From NCBI GenBank assembly GCA_021323335.1, contig JAJTCN010000024.1, positions 1 through 57,472 of the forward strand: DNA of 57,472 nucleotides, read 5' to 3'. The translations under genes were made by a program, and so were the position numbers. Shown piece by piece: positions 17,173-25,091 of this stretch (positions are counted from its first letter, which is position 1; each line of letters begins with the position of its first letter). Origin of the DNA: Ramlibacter sp. GTDB taxonomy: Bacteria > Pseudomonadota > Gammaproteobacteria > Burkholderiales > Burkholderiaceae_C. Below the pieces are notes generated by a model, which saw only the letters and a program-made list of their open reading frames with translations, made no database searches and had not been told where the DNA came from.

Positions 17173-18211
17173 AGCGCTGGTCGGCGCGCTGCTGCTCGCC
17201 GGCGCGATGGGCCTGCAGGCGCAGGAGCGGTTCCCCGGCATCGGCCGCGCCGCCACGCCGGCGGAGGTGAAGGCCTGGGACATCGACGTGCGGCCCGATT
17301 TCCAGGGCCTGCCCAAGGGCTCCGGCTCCGTGGCCAAGGGGATGGAAGTCTGGGAAGGCAAGTGCGCCAGTTGCCACGGCGTGTTCGGCGAATCCAACGA
17401 GGTGTTCAGCCCGCTGGTGGGCGGCACGACCGACGAGGACATCAAGACCGGCCGCGTGGCCAACCTGAAACGCTCCGACTATCCCGGCCGCACCACGCTC
17501 ATGAAAGTGCCGACGGTCTCGACGCTGTGGGACTACATCAACCGGGCGATGCCGTGGAATGCGCCGAAGTCGCTGACCACCGAGGAGGTCTACGCGGTGA
17601 CGGCGTACCTGCTGAACCTGGGGCGCATCGTCCCCGACGACTTCGTCCTCAGCGACCGCAACATCGCCGAGGTGCAGAAGCGCATGCCCAACCGCAACGG
17701 CATGACCACCGCGCACGCCATGTGGCCGGGCAAGGAAATTGCGGGCGCGCCCAGGCCCGATGTCGCCGGCACCGCCTGCATGTCCAACTGCGCCGTGGAG
17801 GCGAAGGTGACATCGGCGCTGCCCGACCACGCGCGCAATGCGCACGGCAACCTGGCGGAGCAGAACCGGCTGGTCGGCGCGCAGCGTGGCGCCGACACGG
17901 CCCGTGCCGCCGGGGCCGCGCCGGCGCGCGCGCAGGCGGCGCAGGCCGCCGCTCCGGCGGCTGGCAAAATGCCGGTCGACCTGCTGCAGAAGAACACCTG
18001 CACCGCATGCCATGCACCGGACCGCAAGCTGGTCGGCCCGAGCTGGAGCGATGTGGCGAAGAAGCACGCGGGCAAGGCGGACCACATCGCCGCGAAGATC
18101 AAGGCCGGAGGCGCCGGCGTGTGGGGCAACATTCCCATGCCGCCCCAGGCCATCGACGCGGAGGAGGCCCGGCGCATTTCCGAATGGCTGGCCGCCGGCG
18201 CGGCGCCTTGA
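17156..18211 (+). CDS. soxD: SoxD, diheme cytochrome c subunit
   Basis: The 351-residue secreted protein has a signal peptide (cut after LQAQ) and two heme c sites, CASCH (70-74) and CTACH starting at C282. NIPMPPQ in the C-terminal domain supplies the likely Met ligand. An Ala-rich linker around 245-270 separates the two cytochrome domains. It accepts six electrons from SoxC. It starts inside the end of soxC, so the two are translated together. Confidence 0.92.
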   Translation: MSRCREALVGALLLAGAMGLQAQERFPGIGRAATPAEVKAWDIDVRPDFQGLPKGSGSVAKGMEVWEGKCASCHGVFGESNEVFSPLVGGTTDEDIKTGRVANLKRSDYPGRTTLMKVPTVSTLWDYINRAMPWNAPKSLTTEEVYAVTAYLLNLGRIVPDDFVLSDRNIAEVQKRMPNRNGMTTAHAMWPGKEIAGAPRPDVAGTACMSNCAVEAKVTSALPDHARNAHGNLAEQNRLVGAQRGADTARAAGAAPARAQAAQAAAPAAGKMPVDLLQKNTCTACHAPDRKLVGPSWSDVAKKHAGKADHIAAKIKAGGAGVWGNIPMPPQAIDAEEARRISEWLAAGAAP

Positions 18212-18225
18212 AACGGACGAACGAC

Positions 18226-18239
18226 AGGGAATGTCCTGA
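18226..18239 (+). promoter_or_regulatory. Shared 14-bp element upstream of soxY
   Basis: AGGGAATGTCCTGA matches 13 of 14 positions of the element before soxC. It starts 14 bases after the soxD stop. An AT-rich stretch (18255-18280) follows and could hold a weak promoter, so soxYZAXB may have its own start. No clear -35/-10 pair could be assigned. Confidence 0.45.
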
Positions 18240-18293
18240 TCCGCCCGGGAACCTCTTTAAATTAGTATCGGCTTAACTATCGTGGAGATCAGC

Positions 18294-18749
18294 ATGCAGA
18301 GTCGTCGTGAAACCCTCAAGCAGTCCCTGGCGGTCGCCGGATTGCTCGGCGCCACCGGAATGTTCCCCCAGTTCGCGTGGGCCTTCAACAAGTCGGCCTT
18401 CGAGGCCAAGTCCGTCGCCGACGCCGTCAAGGCCTACGGCGGCGCCGCGCCCACCGAGAGCAAGGATGTCACGCTCACCGCGCCCGACATCGCCGAGAAC
18501 GGCGCCGTCGTGCCGATGGCCGTGGCTTCCACGCTGCCCGGCGTGAAGCACCTGCTGGTGCTGGTCGAGAAGAACCCCAGCGCCCTGGTGGCCAAGTTCG
18601 ACGTGACGCCCGCGGTCGACGCCAACTTCGGCACCCGCGCCAAGATGGGCCAGACCTCGGACGTCTACGCCGTCGCGATCACCAGCGACGGCAAGGCCTT
18701 CTTCGCCAAGAAGGAAGTCAAGGTCACCCTCGGCGGCTGCGGCGGCTGA
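18294..18749 (+). CDS. soxY: SoxY, sulfur carrier subunit
   Basis: The 151-residue protein has a Tat-type signal (MQSRRETLKQSLAVAGLLGA) and ends in the swinging-arm motif GGCGG, whose Cys149 carries the thiosulfate-derived sulfur. GGAG at 18284-18287 supports the ATG at 18294 over an in-frame GTG at 18282. It pairs with SoxZ encoded next, and the dimer shuttles between SoxAX, SoxB and SoxCD. Confidence 0.95.
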   Translation: MQSRRETLKQSLAVAGLLGATGMFPQFAWAFNKSAFEAKSVADAVKAYGGAAPTESKDVTLTAPDIAENGAVVPMAVASTLPGVKHLLVLVEKNPSALVAKFDVTPAVDANFGTRAKMGQTSDVYAVAITSDGKAFFAKKEVKVTLGGCGG

Positions 18750-18794
18750 TCCCGCCCGCGCGTTCCACCCGTCAACGAATCCAGGAGAATCCCC

Positions 18795-19106
18795 ATGGCA
18801 GATCCGATGCGCATCCGCGCACAAGTCCAGGGCGGCAACGCCGTCGTCCGCGTCCTCATGAGCCACGAAATGGAAACCGGCCAGCGCAAGGACAGCGCGG
18901 GCAAGGTCATTCCCGCATGGCACATCTCCGACGTCACCGCCACCCACAACGGCAAGCAGGTGCTGAGCGCCGAATGGGGCCCCGCCGTGGCGAAGAACCC
19001 GTTCCTGCAGTTCACCGTCAAGGGCGCGAAGGCGGGCGACAAGATCGCCGTGACCTGGAAGGACAACAAGGGCGAGAGCCGCACCGACGAAGCCACGGTG
19101 AGCTGA
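18795..19106 (+). CDS. soxZ: SoxZ, sulfur carrier chaperone subunit
   Basis: This is a 103-residue immunoglobulin-like protein, MADPMRIRAQVQGGNAVVRV onward, with the SoxZ-typical 'SHEMETGQRKD' and 'NPFLQFTVKGAKAGDKI'. It has no signal peptide of its own and would be exported as a complex with Tat-directed SoxY. AGGAGA precedes the ATG. It lies 45 bases after soxY. Confidence 0.95.
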   Translation: MADPMRIRAQVQGGNAVVRVLMSHEMETGQRKDSAGKVIPAWHISDVTATHNGKQVLSAEWGPAVAKNPFLQFTVKGAKAGDKIAVTWKDNKGESRTDEATVS

Positions 19107-19147
19107 AGCCCCCCGGCAGTTCCACCCTGAAAAGAGGAGACAAGAAG

Positions 19148-19957
19148 ATGCGGACCATCCAGGTTCTGGGAGCGCTCGCTCTCGGCGGCGCGGCGGCCCT
19201 CGCGGGCGCGCAGCAGCAACCCAAGAGCGCCACGGAGGCGATCGACGAATACCGGCAGATGCTCGCGGACGGCAACCCCGCCGACCTGTTCGAGGCCAAG
19301 GGCGAAGACCTGTGGAAGCAGAAGCGCGGGCCGAAGAACGCCTCGCTCGAGGCCTGCGACCTGGGCAAGGGCCCGGGCGTGGTCAAGGGCGCGTTCGTCG
19401 AACTGCCCCGGTACTTTGCCGACACCGGCAAGGTGCAGGACCTGGAAACGCGCCTGGTCACCTGCATGGAGCGCCTGCAGGGCTTCAATGGCGCCGAGAT
19501 CGCCAAGACCCCGTTCGGCCGCGGCGAGATGGCCAACGTGACCGCGCTGGCGACCTACGTCGCCGCCGCGTCGAAGGGCATGCCCTTCAACCTGCCGCAG
19601 TCGCACGCGCAGGAGCAGACTTACTACGAAGCGGGCAAGCGCCTGTTCTTCATGCGCGGCGGCACGCACGATTTCGCCTGCGCATCGTGCCACGGCGAGG
19701 ACGGCAAGCGCATCCGCCTGCAGGACCTGCCCAACCTCACCAAGAACCCGGGCGACGGCGTCGGCTTCGCCGCCTGGCCCGCGTACCGCGTGTCGAACGG
19801 CCAGATGTGGGGCATGCAGCTGCGGCTGAATGACTGCTACCGCCAGCAGCGTTTCCCGTATCCCGAGTTCGGCGCGGATGCGCTCACCGCGATCTCCACC
19901 TACCTCGGCGTGAACGCCAAGGGAGCCAAGTCGATCGCTCCCTCCATCAAGCGCTGA
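19148..19957 (+). CDS. soxA: SoxA, c-type cytochrome (single-heme form)
   Basis: The 269-residue secreted protein is the catalytic subunit of SoxAX, which joins thiosulfate to SoxY. One CxxCH is present (CASCH, C178). The active-site Cys that becomes persulfide is C230 in LNDCYRQQR. The N-terminal domain has lost its heme site and keeps only two Cys (LEACDLG, VTCMERL) likely to form a disulfide, so this is the monoheme SoxA type. The signal peptide ends near ALAGAQ. Confidence 0.93.
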   Translation: MRTIQVLGALALGGAAALAGAQQQPKSATEAIDEYRQMLADGNPADLFEAKGEDLWKQKRGPKNASLEACDLGKGPGVVKGAFVELPRYFADTGKVQDLETRLVTCMERLQGFNGAEIAKTPFGRGEMANVTALATYVAAASKGMPFNLPQSHAQEQTYYEAGKRLFFMRGGTHDFACASCHGEDGKRIRLQDLPNLTKNPGDGVGFAAWPAYRVSNGQMWGMQLRLNDCYRQQRFPYPEFGADALTAISTYLGVNAKGAKSIAPSIKR

Positions 19958-19968
19958 AAGGGACAGGC

Positions 19969-20625
19969 ATGAAGAAAACTCTCGTCATTTCCCTCGCGCT
20001 GGGCACGGCGGCGGTCATCGTCGGTTGCGCCACCAAGGGCGTGTCACCCGCCGAGGCGGACCGCGTCGCGGCCGACATGGTCAAGACCGCCTTCCGCTCC
20101 CAGGGCATCGCCAAGGTCGAACGCGTCACCGCGATCGACGAGACCATGCGGCTGTGCAACGCGGCCGACGTCGCCGGCACGCCGCTCGATCCGGCGGTGG
20201 CCAAGCGGCTGGAAGAGGCCAACCTCAAGACCATCAAGTGGCCCTCCGACGGCAAGTTCCTCGGCGACTGGAAGCAGGGCGAAAGCATCGCCCAGAGCGG
20301 CCGCGGCCAGACCTGGACGGACAGCGCCACCGCGGCGAACGGCGGCAACTGCTACAACTGCCACCAGATCACCAAGGAGGAAATCTCCTTCGGCACGATC
20401 GGACCGAGCCTGTATCACTACGGCAAGCTGCGCGGCGTGACCGACCCGAACAGCGCGGCGGCCAAGCCGATCGTCGAATACACCTGGGGCAAGATCTGGA
20501 ACGCCAAGGCCTACAACGCCTGTTCCAACATGCCGCGTTCCGGCCACATGGGCAACCTGACCGAACAGCAGATCAAGCACATCATGGCGCTCCTGCTGGA
20601 CCCCGCTTCCCCCGTCAACAAGTGA
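19969..20625 (+). CDS. soxX: SoxX, monoheme cytochrome c
   Basis: The 218-residue protein has one heme site, CYNCH (C128), and a Met-containing end segment (ACSNMPRSGHMGNL). The N-terminus, MKKTLVISLALGTAAVIVGC, contains a lipobox-like VIVGC, so it may be a lipoprotein anchored in the membrane rather than a soluble subunit. About 80 residues lie between the signal and the heme domain, making it longer than minimal SoxX. The stop overlaps the soxB start (GTGA). Confidence 0.92.
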   Translation: MKKTLVISLALGTAAVIVGCATKGVSPAEADRVAADMVKTAFRSQGIAKVERVTAIDETMRLCNAADVAGTPLDPAVAKRLEEANLKTIKWPSDGKFLGDWKQGESIAQSGRGQTWTDSATAANGGNCYNCHQITKEEISFGTIGPSLYHYGKLRGVTDPNSAAAKPIVEYTWGKIWNAKAYNACSNMPRSGHMGNLTEQQIKHIMALLLDPASPVNK

Positions 20626-22370
20626 ATCTTTCCAAACGCGAGTTCCTCCAGGTCCTGGGGGCGGGCTCGGTCGCCGGCATGGGCCTGGGTCGCTGGGCCC
20701 AGGCCGACGCCGCCACGGCGGCCGAGGGCCTGTACGACGTTCCGCGCTTCGGCAACGTCTCGTTCCTCCACATGACCGACTGCCATGCGCAGTTGAAGCC
20801 GATCCACTTCCGCGAGCCGAGCGTGAACCTCGGCGTCGGCGAAATGCGGGGCCGCCTGCCGCACCTGGTGGGCGAGCACCTGCTGAGGGTCGCCAAGGTG
20901 CCGGCGGGCAGCGCCGAAGCCCATGCGCTCACCTACCTGCAGTTCGAGGAGGCCGCGCGCCGCTACGGCAAGGTCGGCGGGTTCGCCCACCTGGCCACGC
21001 TGGTCAAGCGCATGAAGGCCAGCCGCCCCGGCGCGCTGCTCCTCGACGGCGGCGACACCTGGCAGGGCTCCGCCACCGCGCTGTGGACCCGCGGCCAGGA
21101 CATGGTCGACGCCTGCAAGCTGCTGGGCGTCGACATCATGACCGGCCACTGGGAATTCACGCTGGGCATGGAGCGCGTGAAGGAGATCATCGAGAAGGAC
21201 TTCGCGGGCAAGGTCGACTTCCTCGCCCAGAACGTCAAGACCACCGACTTCGGCGACCCCGTCTTCAAGCCCTACGTGATCCGCGAGATCAACGGCGTGC
21301 CCTGCGCGGTGATCGGCCAGGCGTTCCCGTACACGCCCATCGCCAATCCGCGCTACCTGGTGGCCGACTGGGAATTCGGCATCCAGGACCAGAACATGCA
21401 GAAGGTGGTCGACGAGGCCCGCGCCAAGGGCGCGCAGGTCGTCGTCGTCCTCAGCCACAACGGCATGGACGTCGACCTCAAGATGGCCGGCCGGGTGACC
21501 GGCATCGACGCCATCCTCGGCGGCCACACCCACGACGGCATGCCGGTGGCATCCGTCGTCGCCAACAAGAGCGGCAAGACGCTGGTCACCAACGCCGGCT
21601 CCAACGGCAAGTTCCTGGCGGTGATGGATTTCGACGTGAAGGGCAAGCAGGTGGTGGACTTCCGCTACCGCCTGCTGCCGGTGTTCGCCAACATGCTGCC
21701 CGCCGACCCCGCGATGGAAGCGCTGGTCAACAAGGTCCGCGCGCCGTACGAGGCGAAGCTGGCCGAGAAGCTCGCGGTCACCGAGGGCACGCTCTACCGC
21801 CGCGGCAACTTCAACGGCTCGGGCGACCAGCTGCTGCTGGACGCACTGATGGACGTGCAGGGCGCGGAGATAGCGTTCTCCCCCGGCTTCCGCTGGGGCA
21901 CGTCGCTGCTGGCGGGCCAGGAGATCACGCGCGAGTGGCTGATGGACATGACCGCGACGACGTATTCGTATGCGACGGTCGCGGACATGTCCGGCGAGAT
22001 GATCAAGACCGTCCTCGAGGACGTCGCCGACAACCTGTTCAATCCCGACCCGTACTACCAGCAGGGCGGCGACATGGTGCGGGTGGGCGGCCTCCAGTAC
22101 GCGATCGACCCGACCGCCGCCATGGGGCGGCGCATCAGCGACATGCGCCTCGCCGGCAAGCCGATCGACGCTTCGCGCACCTACAAGGTGGCGGGCTGGG
22201 CGCCGGTGTCGGAAGAAGCCGCGAAGGCCGGCAACAAGCCGGTATGGGAACTGGTCGAGCAGTGGCTGAAGGCGCGCGGCGGCAAGGTCTCCGCCCGCAA
22301 ACCCAACTTGCCCGCGGTCACCGGCGCGCTGCCGAACCCCGGCTATGACGCCCCGGGAGCAGCAACTTGA
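20622..22370 (+). CDS. soxB: SoxB, dimanganese thiosulfohydrolase
   Basis: SoxB hydrolyses the terminal sulfone of SoxY-bound thiosulfate to release sulfate. The 582-residue protein belongs to the 5'-nucleotidase family, with metal-binding motifs HMTDCHAQL, GGDTWQGS, LSHNGMD and GGHTHDGMP. The N-terminus (SKREFLQVLGAGSVAGMGLG) is a Tat-like signal with K-R in place of R-R. The GTG start overlaps the soxX stop. The stop overlaps the next start (ATGA). Confidence 0.94.
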   Translation: MNLSKREFLQVLGAGSVAGMGLGRWAQADAATAAEGLYDVPRFGNVSFLHMTDCHAQLKPIHFREPSVNLGVGEMRGRLPHLVGEHLLRVAKVPAGSAEAHALTYLQFEEAARRYGKVGGFAHLATLVKRMKASRPGALLLDGGDTWQGSATALWTRGQDMVDACKLLGVDIMTGHWEFTLGMERVKEIIEKDFAGKVDFLAQNVKTTDFGDPVFKPYVIREINGVPCAVIGQAFPYTPIANPRYLVADWEFGIQDQNMQKVVDEARAKGAQVVVVLSHNGMDVDLKMAGRVTGIDAILGGHTHDGMPVASVVANKSGKTLVTNAGSNGKFLAVMDFDVKGKQVVDFRYRLLPVFANMLPADPAMEALVNKVRAPYEAKLAEKLAVTEGTLYRRGNFNGSGDQLLLDALMDVQGAEIAFSPGFRWGTSLLAGQEITREWLMDMTATTYSYATVADMSGEMIKTVLEDVADNLFNPDPYYQQGGDMVRVGGLQYAIDPTAAMGRRISDMRLAGKPIDASRTYKVAGWAPVSEEAAKAGNKPVWELVEQWLKARGGKVSARKPNLPAVTGALPNPGYDAPGAAT

Positions 22371-22870
22371 AATCAACGATACGCCAGCTCATCGCGGCCC
22401 TCGCGGCGGCCGCGGCCTGCGGCGCCCACGCGCAGCAGCAGGCGACGTTCACGGTGCGTTCGATCACGCCGGAGGCGGCCCTGAAAGCCGCGCAGGCCGC
22501 GCTGCAAAGCTGCTCCAAGACCGGTTACCTGGTGGCCGTGGCCGTGACCGACCGCGCGGGGCATCCGCTGGTGATGCTGCGCGACCGGCTGGCCGGGCCG
22601 CACACCCCCGACACGGCGATCGGCAAGGCCTACACCGCCGTGAGCTTCAGGATCGACACCCTCGCGTTCACGAAGGTGACGCAGGCCGGCGAAGCGGCGT
22701 CCGGCATCCGGCACCTCCCGCGCGTGGTGGCCATCGGCGGCGGGGTGCCGATCGAATCCGCCGGCGCGCTGGTGGGCGGCATCGGCGTGTCGGGTGCACC
22801 CGGCGGCGATGCGGACGACGTCTGCGCGCGCGCCGGCATCGCCGCGATCAAGGACGACCTCGAGTTCTGA
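22367..22870 (+). CDS. GlcG/HbpS-family heme-binding-like protein, secreted
   Basis: The 167-residue protein has a signal peptide (cut at GAHAQQ), then a GlcG/HbpS fold with 'GYLVAVAVTDRAGHPLVMLR' and the Gly-rich 'VVAIGGGVPIESAGALVGGI'. Members bind heme or cobalamin or act as accessory proteins, and they are often placed at the ends of sox operons. It is coupled to soxB through ATGA. Its role in the Sox system is inferred only from this linkage. Confidence 0.82.
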   Translation: MKSTIRQLIAALAAAAACGAHAQQQATFTVRSITPEAALKAAQAALQSCSKTGYLVAVAVTDRAGHPLVMLRDRLAGPHTPDTAIGKAYTAVSFRIDTLAFTKVTQAGEAASGIRHLPRVVAIGGGVPIESAGALVGGIGVSGAPGGDADDVCARAGIAAIKDDLEF

Positions 22871-22878
22871 GGCACGTC

Positions 22879-22902
22879 GCCCGCGAGGCCCGACCCGCGG
22901 GC
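22879..22902. terminator. Stem-loop between convergent operons
   Basis: GCCCGC (22879-22884) pairs with GCGGGC (22897-22902) across a 12-base loop, 9 bases after the stop of the HbpS-like gene and just before the end of the convergent YeeE gene. It is short and lacks a T-run, so it is a weak candidate. Confidence 0.35.
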
Positions 22903-22909
22903 CCGGGCG

Positions 22910-23344
22910 TCAGGCGGTGGCCGTCCGGTTCACGTCGCGCCGCTCCAGCAGTTCGAACAGCCCCATGCCGAGCAGCATGGCCGCCACGAAAACCATGGCC
23001 TTCTGCTCGCCCATGCCGAGCGCGACCAGCGCGGGACCCGGGCAGAAGCCCGCGATGCCCCAGCCGATGCCGAACAGCAGGCTGCCGGCGACGAGCCGCT
23101 GGTCGGGCCCCGTCGCGGCGGGCATGCGCATCTGCAGCCCCAGCAGCGACACCGTGCGCTTGCGTGCGAAGGTGAACGCGAAGGCGCCGACCAGGATGGC
23201 CCCGCCCATGACGAACGCCAGCGAGGGGTCCCACGCACCGGACACGTCCAGGAAGCCCAGCACCTTGGCGGGGTTCGCCATGCCGGAGACGATCAGGCCG
23301 ATGCCGAGGAGGGCGCCGGCGAGCAATGCAAACAGGTTGGCCAT
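22910..23344 (-). CDS. Half-size YeeE/DUF6691-family transporter subunit (PmpB-like)
   Basis: The 144-residue, four-segment membrane protein starts MANLFALLAGALLGIGLIVS and has the conserved 'GFCPGPALVALG' with a single Cys. In this family two half-size proteins together make the equivalent of one full YeeE transporter. It follows its partner by a few bases and is transcribed from the bigR-like gene. Sulfur-compound transport is likely. Confidence 0.85.
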   Translation of the reverse strand: MANLFALLAGALLGIGLIVSGMANPAKVLGFLDVSGAWDPSLAFVMGGAILVGAFAFTFARKRTVSLLGLQMRMPAATGPDQRLVAGSLLFGIGWGIAGFCPGPALVALGMGEQKAMVFVAAMLLGMGLFELLERRDVNRTATA

Positions 23345-23354
23345 TTCAGGTTCC

Positions 23355-23789
23355 TCAGGCGCCGATCAGGTGGCGCGCGATGTAGACGGTGACGAAGCCC
23401 GCCGCCATGAAGGTGGCGGTGGCGATGAGGGAGCGCGGCGACAGCCGCGAGATGCCGCAGACGCCGTGGCCGCTGGTGCAGCCGGAGCCGTAGCGGGTCC
23501 CCACGCCCACCAGCAGGCCGGCGGCGATGAGGCCCGCATAGCCGCTGTCGATCTGCGGGCGGGGCAGCTCGCTGAACAGCGCATACAGCAGCGGCGCACC
23601 CACGAGGCCGGCAATGAAGGCCGCGCGCCAGGCACGGTCCCCGCGGACGGGCGCCAGCAGCCCGCCCAGCACGCCGCTGATGCCCGCGATGCGGCCATTC
23701 AGCAGGATCAGCATGGCGGCGGCGATGCCGATGACGATGCCGCCGGCGAACGATGGCCAGGGCGAGAAGGCATTCCAGTCGATGGTCAT
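23355..23789 (-). CDS. Half-size YeeE-family transporter subunit (PmpA-like)
   Basis: The 144-residue membrane protein begins [20 protein letters not shown] and contains the Cys-bearing [15 protein letters not shown], the YeeE core motif. It forms the pair with the gene downstream. The start lies 5 bases from the end of the BigR-like gene, so the three genes form one leftward operon. The true start was taken from the conserved N-terminus; the frame is open far upstream through the antisense of blh. Confidence 0.85.
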   Translation of the reverse strand: MTIDWNAFSPWPSFAGGIVIGIAAAMLILLNGRIAGISGVLGGLLAPVRGDRAWRAAFIAGLVGAPLLYALFSELPRPQIDSGYAGLIAAGLLVGVGTRYGSGCTSGHGVCGISRLSPRSLIATATFMAAGFVTVYIARHLIGA

Positions 23790-23794
23790 GGGGT

Positions 23795-24115
23795 CTACTC
23801 CTTGGGACAATGGATGCGGTACAGGACCAGCAGGATTTCGAGCACGGCGGGGTCGGCCACGCTGTAGAAGATGTTCTTGCCTTCGCGGCGGGTGGCCACC
23901 ACGCCCTGGTTGCGCAGCACGCCGAGCTGCTGCGACAGGGTGGGCTGGTGGATGTCGAGCTGCTCTTCCAGCTCGCCGACGCTGAATTCCCCCTGCGAGA
24001 GCTGGCAGAGCAGCAGCAGCCTTTCGGGATTGGCCAGCATCTTGAGCGTGCCCACCGCTTCTTCCGCCGCGCTGCGCAGCCGCTCGGGCTCGATCACGAG
24101 ATCGCTTGCAGTCAT
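23795..24115 (-). CDS. BigR/SqrR-like persulfide-sensing ArsR repressor
   Basis: The 106-residue winged-helix repressor has Cys37 (LLLLCQLSQG) and Cys103 (IHCPKE at the C-terminus). These match the two-Cys pair that BigR, YgaV and SqrR use to sense reactive sulfur. The recognition helix is in 'DIHQPTLSQQLGVLR'. It is divergent from the Blh-like dioxygenase gene with 79 bases between, the standard arrangement. It differs clearly from the SoxR-like ArsR at 13936. Confidence 0.88.
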   Translation of the reverse strand: MTASDLVIEPERLRSAAEEAVGTLKMLANPERLLLLCQLSQGEFSVGELEEQLDIHQPTLSQQLGVLRNQGVVATRREGKNIFYSVADPAVLEILLVLYRIHCPKE

Positions 24116-24136
24116 GATTCCTCCTGGTCCGGTGAC

Positions 24137-24164
24137 TTGACATCAGTATATCAAATGATAGAAT
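24137..24164 (+). promoter_or_regulatory. Promoter of the persulfide dioxygenase operon with embedded operator
   Basis: TTGACA at 24137-24142 and TAGAAT at 24159-24164 are 16 bases apart, close to consensus for sigma-70. Inside the spacer is TATCA-AA-TGATA (24149-24160), a perfect inverted repeat, with a further ATATC at 24163-24167. A repressor bound there would block polymerase. The BigR-like protein is the obvious candidate. Confidence 0.7.
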
Positions 24165-24194
24165 ATCGTGCAATAGACTGAAAGAGGACCGCAG

Positions 24195-25091
24195 ATGACC
24201 GCACGCAGCACCACCCAGGCTTTCTTCGACCGGGCCACCTGGACGGTTTCCTACGTCGTCTCGGACGACGCCACCGGCGCGGCGGCCGTGATCGACCCGG
24301 TGCTCGACTACGACTTCAAGTCGGGGCACACGGACACGTCGTCCGCCGACCGGGTGCTGGCCTACCTGGAGGAACGGAAGCTCAAGGTCGAGTGGATCCT
24401 GGAGACCCACGCCCATGCCGACCACCTCTCCGCGGCGCGCTACCTGCAGGAGCGGGTGGGCGGCCGCATCGGCATCGGCGAGCACATCCGCGAAGTGCAG
24501 GCCACCTTCAAGAAGCTGTACAACCTGGAGCGCGAGTTCCTGCCGGACGGCAGCCAGTTCGACCACCTGTTCAGGGACGGCGAGGTGTTCCGCATCGGGG
24601 GGATCGAGGCCACCGCCATGCTGGTGCCCGGCCACACGCCGGCCGACATGGCCTACCTCATCGAGGACAGCGTGTTCGTGGGCGACACCCTGTTCATGCC
24701 CGACGTCGGCACGGCCCGCGCCGACTTCCCGGGCGGCGATGCCGGCATGCTGTTCCGCTCGATCCGGCGGCTGCTGGCGCTGCCGCCGCAGACCCGCATC
24801 TACGTCTGCCACGACTACCCGCCGGCCGGCCGCGAGGCGCAGTGGGAGACCACGGTGGCCGAACAGCGCGCGAAGAACGTCCACGTGCGCGACGGCATCA
24901 CCGAAGAAGAATTCGTGGCGATGCGCAAGGCCCGCGACGCCACGCTCGACGTCCCCACGCTGATCCTGCCCTCCATCCAGGTCAACGTGCGGGCAGGGCA
25001 GATGCCGCCGGCCGACGACAACGGCGTGGCCTACCTGCGCATCCCGATCAATGCGCTGCCGCGGGGCGGGGCTGCGAAGGCCGCGAAGTGA
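24195..25091 (+). CDS. Blh/ETHE1-like persulfide dioxygenase
   Basis: The 298-residue metallo-beta-lactamase-fold enzyme has the motif ETHAHADHLSAARYL, then VPGHTPADMAYL, FVGDTLFMPDVGTARADFPG and VCHDYPP. The mononuclear iron ligands of the ETHE1 group (two His and one Asp) are present. Blh proteins oxidise glutathione persulfide to sulfite in the cytoplasm and are controlled by BigR. It is translationally coupled to the SulP gene by GTGA. Confidence 0.88.
   Translation: MTARSTTQAFFDRATWTVSYVVSDDATGAAAVIDPVLDYDFKSGHTDTSSADRVLAYLEERKLKVEWILETHAHADHLSAARYLQERVGGRIGIGEHIREVQATFKKLYNLEREFLPDGSQFDHLFRDGEVFRIGGIEATAMLVPGHTPADMAYLIEDSVFVGDTLFMPDVGTARADFPGGDAGMLFRSIRRLLALPPQTRIYVCHDYPPAGREAQWETTVAEQRAKNVHVRDGITEEEFVAMRKARDATLDVPTLILPSIQVNVRAGQMPPADDNGVAYLRIPINALPRGGAAKAAK

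Noticed and set aside
20511..22376. 621-codon open frame antisense to soxB and soxX
   Set aside because: soxB and soxX on the plus strand have complete catalytic and heme motifs; the antisense product is low complexity.
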